Source: Mucilaginibacter sp. OK098
Lineage (GTDB): Bacteria > Bacteroidota > Bacteroidia > Sphingobacteriales > Sphingobacteriaceae
DNA length: 64,000 bases
Direction of reading: 5' to 3'
Assembly (NCBI RefSeq): GCF_900142915.1
Contig: NZ_FRCM01000002.1
Span: 558,001 to 622,000 of the forward strand
Part shown: positions 61,876 to 64,000 of the stretch, one piece after another
How positions within the stretch are numbered: position 1 is the stretch's first letter
Layout of the letters: each line of letters opens with the position of its first letter
Program-made: the position numbers and the translations under genes
The notes under the pieces: model-generated
The model's input: the letters and a program-made list of their open reading frames with translations, nothing else
Told to the model about the DNA's origin: nothing
The model's database searches: none

Positions 61876-61923
61876 CATTCCAAAAAGGAATGCAAATATA
61901 GGAGGTTTTTTCTGTTCTCAAAA
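61876..61923 (-). promoter_or_regulatory. Promoter of the tRNA-Gln/prs block with a start-site dyad
   Basis: On the minus strand: TTTTG (61919-61923), 18-bp spacer, TATATTTG (61893-61900), a near-canonical Bacteroidota promoter. Just downstream at the expected start lies a dyad, CATTCC TTTTT GGAATG (61876-61892). Confidence 0.7.
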
Positions 61924-61954
61924 CCCTTTTTTAAAAAAGATTTCGGGAAAGAGA

Positions 61955-62088
61955 AAAGAAACAAGACAACAAGAGTCAAGAATCAGGATATAAAGCGCTT
62001 TAAACGAAAATAGGTCACAGCATTTATATCCTGATCCCTAACCCTTACTTTCTTGATTCTTGGCATCTCGATTCCTGACTCTTCTTCT
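61955..62088. repeat. TCAAGAATCAGGA-type inverted repeat, copy C3
   Basis: The left arm (61955-61991) contains GAGTCAAGAATCAGGATATAA. The right arm (62022-62085) contains ATATCCTGATCC and TTGATTCTTGGC. It ends at the histidine kinase stop codon. Confidence 0.7.
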
Positions 62089-64000
62089 TAAATGTTTATT
62101 TCCATTTGATAGAAAACCCCGGGGTTGCTTTTGGTAATAAGTGTTGAATTTAACTGCCGCGCCATCAAATTCACCAATCTTAAACCAAAAGAAGGGGCCT
62201 TATCCTTGTTGTCTTCTTTTAAACCTACGCCGTTATCGCAAAGGGTTAATAACAGTTTCGATTTTTCAATTAATTTAAGGCCAAGGTGTATTTCGCCCCC
62301 GGTTTCTGTAAATGCATATTTAAAAGCATTTGTAGCCAACTCATTGGCTATCAATCCAATTGCCACCGCCTTATCAGCTTCAAGCATTATATTACTTACC
62401 TCTATCCTCAAATTAATTTCACTTTGCTTATAGCCTACAAAAGAGTCTTTTATATGATTTAACAACTTGGTTAAATAATCATTCATTTCAATTTTTGTGG
62501 TGGTATTGTCCAGGTATAATTTATTGTGGATCAAATTCATGGAGGTTAACCTGGCTTCGTTTTCGCGCAGGGCGATCTTTGTATTTTCATCGCTCAGGTT
62601 TTCAATCTGCATAGTGAAAAGACCGGAAAGGATCTGCAGGTTATTTTTAACACGGTGATGAAGATCACGCATCAGGGTTTGGATCCGCTGATTAGCTTTA
62701 TTTTTCACTCTGAAGCTATTATAAGCTATAGCGAAGAGGAGTAATAATAAAACAGCAGCAATTACCAGTACAATAATTGACAGCCTTTGTTGCTTCACAA
62801 TTTTTTGGTCCAGGCTGCTTTTTAAACTAAGCGCTGCTATATCTTTTACTTTTTGGTCGGTTTGATATTTAATTTCAAGTTCATTAATCGTTCTATTCTT
62901 TGCAACAGAGAAAAGGCTGTCTTTCAGGTCGGTCTTTTTATTTGCATATAATAGTGCATTCTTATAATCACCTGCATGGTTATATAAATTATATTTAATC
63001 CCATAGGCTTCCATTAATAACTCGGGGAGCTTAAGCTTTTGAGATGTGCCAATGGTAATATTAATTGCAGTTAATGCCGGCCCGTATTTTTTCTGCTGAG
63101 TGTAAACTTCTGCCAGGTCGGCATTTCCCCTGGCAATTTCCTCTGTCATGCCATAATTTGCTGCTATATGCAATGATCTTACAACATAGTTCTCAGCTTT
63201 TTCCAAATTCCCCTTCATTTTCCAGGAAGAACCCAGATTTTGTAAAGTGAGCACTATTTCACTTGAATCGCTACCGGCCTTATACATTGCCAAAGACTTA
63301 TTAAGGTAATATATAGCAGAGTCTGGTTGCATGTATTGTTTAAATGTAAACCCGATATTATTTAATGATTGTGCAATTGCTTGCCTGTCATTTAACTTCT
63401 GTCTTATTTCCAGGGCCTTCTTATTGTATTCCAGTGCTTTTGGGTAATTATTTAATTCAACAAAACATAAAGCGATGGAATTAAAAGTATGGGATAAGTT
63501 TTCCTCATTTTTTAAGCTTTCAAAAATCGCAGATGATAATAAGTAATAATTAATAGATTCTGAATATAGTGAAAGCTTCCGCTCGCAAATGCCAATATTC
63601 AAATAAACAGCAGCTAAACCAGATAATTGATTTGTGTTCTTAAAAATAATTGCTGCCTTTTTATATTCAGCAATAGCTTGCTTAAAGGCCCCTATTCCAT
63701 AATCTGCCATACCTAAATAAAGCCATGAATCGCCACTTAACGAGTCTGTGTGATAACCCTCAGCAATAGATAATGCATTTTTAGCCGTTATTTTTCCATT
63801 ACGATAATCCCTTAAATCGTAGTAATATCCGGCTATTATGTTTAAACTTTTAATGACAATTCTTTTGTCCTTTTTTAATTCGGCTATCTTATAAGCTTGC
63901 TTAGCTAAATTAATACCTATTAAGGGCTCTTTAGCTGAATTAGCTTTTTTAAGTAAAGTATCTGGGTTCTGATTATTATTGTCAAAAAAGGGATAAGCAT
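62088..64000 (-). CDS. TPR sensor histidine kinase (HisKA_2 type), 5' end outside window
   Basis: Two-component kinase whose 5' end lies beyond the window; the frame stays open to base 64000 and upstream codons (for example GYYYDLRDYRNG) still look like TPR, so Met 63710 is not the start. The visible part has about six TPR repeats (NNIGFTFKQYMQPDSAIYYL and similar), a coiled coil, one membrane helix (about 62710-62790: IIVLVIAAVLLLLLFAIAY), then HisKA_2 with the phosphoacceptor His in RDLHHRVKNNLQILSGL, and HATPase_c with N-box ANELATNAFKYA and G-box CDNGVGL. There is no signal-peptide evidence in view. The cognate regulator is not nearby; TPR input suggests sensing through protein contacts. 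Confidence 0.87.
   Translation of the reverse strand, partial: AYPFFDNNNQNPDTLLKKANSAKEPLIGINLAKQAYKIAELKKDKRIVIKSLNIIAGYYYDLRDYRNGKITAKNALSIAEGYHTDSLSGDSWLYLGMADYGIGAFKQAIAEYKKAAIIFKNTNQLSGLAAVYLNIGICERKLSLYSESINYYLLSSAIFESLKNEENLSHTFNSIALCFVELNNYPKALEYNKKALEIRQKLNDRQAIAQSLNNIGFTFKQYMQPDSAIYYLNKSLAMYKAGSDSSEIVLTLQNLGSSWKMKGNLEKAENYVVRSLHIAANYGMTEEIARGNADLAEVYTQQKKYGPALTAINITIGTSQKLKLPELLMEAYGIKYNLYNHAGDYKNALLYANKKTDLKDSLFSVAKNRTINELEIKYQTDQKVKDIAALSLKSSLDQKIVKQQRLSIIVLVIAAVLLLLLFAIAYNSFRVKNKANQRIQTLMRDLHHRVKNNLQILSGLFTMQIENLSDENTKIALRENEARLTSMNLIHNKLYLDNTTTKIEMNDYLTKLLNHIKDSFVGYKQSEINLRIEVSNIMLEADKAVAIGLIANELATNAFKYAFTETGGEIHLGLKLIEKSKLLLTLCDNGVGLKEDNKDKAPSFGLRLVNLMARQLNSTLITKSNPGVFYQMEINI

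Noticed and set aside
63707..63710. Met at 63710 as the true start of the TPR kinase
   Set aside because: The frame continues upstream with TPR-like sequence to the window edge, so the gene is 5'-truncated by the window.

Overview
The window looks like a chromosomal segment of a Bacteroidota bacterium of the Sphingobacteriaceae type (Mucilaginibacter/Pedobacter-like). This is inferred from the gene families: M16 and M61 peptidases, outer-membrane beta-barrel proteins with a CarboxypepD_reg-like head, SIMPL proteins, BadF-type kinases and TPR-HisKA_2 kinases. AT-rich leaders without clear Shine-Dalgarno sites and several TAnnTTTG -7 boxes fit as well. No phage, plasmid, insertion sequence, CRISPR array or rRNA is visible.

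Layout. 1-5.9 kb: a trans-4-hydroxyproline catabolic cluster (2-oxoglutarate-semialdehyde dehydrogenase cut by the window edge, hydroxyproline 2-epimerase, D-amino-acid/D-hydroxyproline oxidoreductase) followed by a macrodomain hydrolase and an AraC regulator. 6-16 kb: a beta-propeller-like protein, an acyltransferase, a tandem M16 protease pair, a Tat-signal threonine aldolase, a PQQ-type propeller, a 4 x 96-bp tandem repeat array and an exported acetolactate decarboxylase. 16-25 kb: a DsbA-like oxidoreductase, a lipoprotein with 28 Thr-Gly repeats, an MFS permease, a CPA1 antiporter, an acyl-CoA carboxyltransferase, a GNAT protein, Ku and a 51-residue membrane protein. 25-33 kb: an M61 peptidase and a complete marR-adaptor-RND-TolC efflux operon. 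33-39 kb: a single-domain response regulator overlapping a BadF-type kinase, then lnt, rsmI and serS. 39-54 kb: a pseudo-receiver, a SIMPL protein, an EEP nuclease, peptidases of families M28, M42 and M1, a nucleotidyltransferase, a GH9 glycosidase and an NtrC-type regulator. 54-64 kb: two tandem outer-membrane beta-barrel paralogues with an ArsC-like protein, the block tRNA-Gln-prs-rplY-pth, and a TPR sensor kinase cut by the right edge.

How the genes work together. Seven zinc or co-catalytic metallopeptidase-family proteins, a hydroxyproline pathway and a GH9 enzyme suggest scavenging of peptides, hydroxyproline-rich protein and plant polysaccharide; this is inference. The efflux operon is self-contained. 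The translation genes (serS, tRNA-Gln, rplY, pth) are ordinary housekeeping.

The most unusual material lies between genes. Many spacers carry one of at least nine unrelated families of repeats, most of them imperfect inverted repeats. One family (five copies starting GTCATTGCGAGG) looks like a two-subtype MITE- or REP-like element. Another is a roughly 200-bp repeat in two inverted copies. There is also a tandem array of terminator-like hairpins facing against both neighbouring genes. Several repeat arms contain start or stop codons of the adjacent genes.
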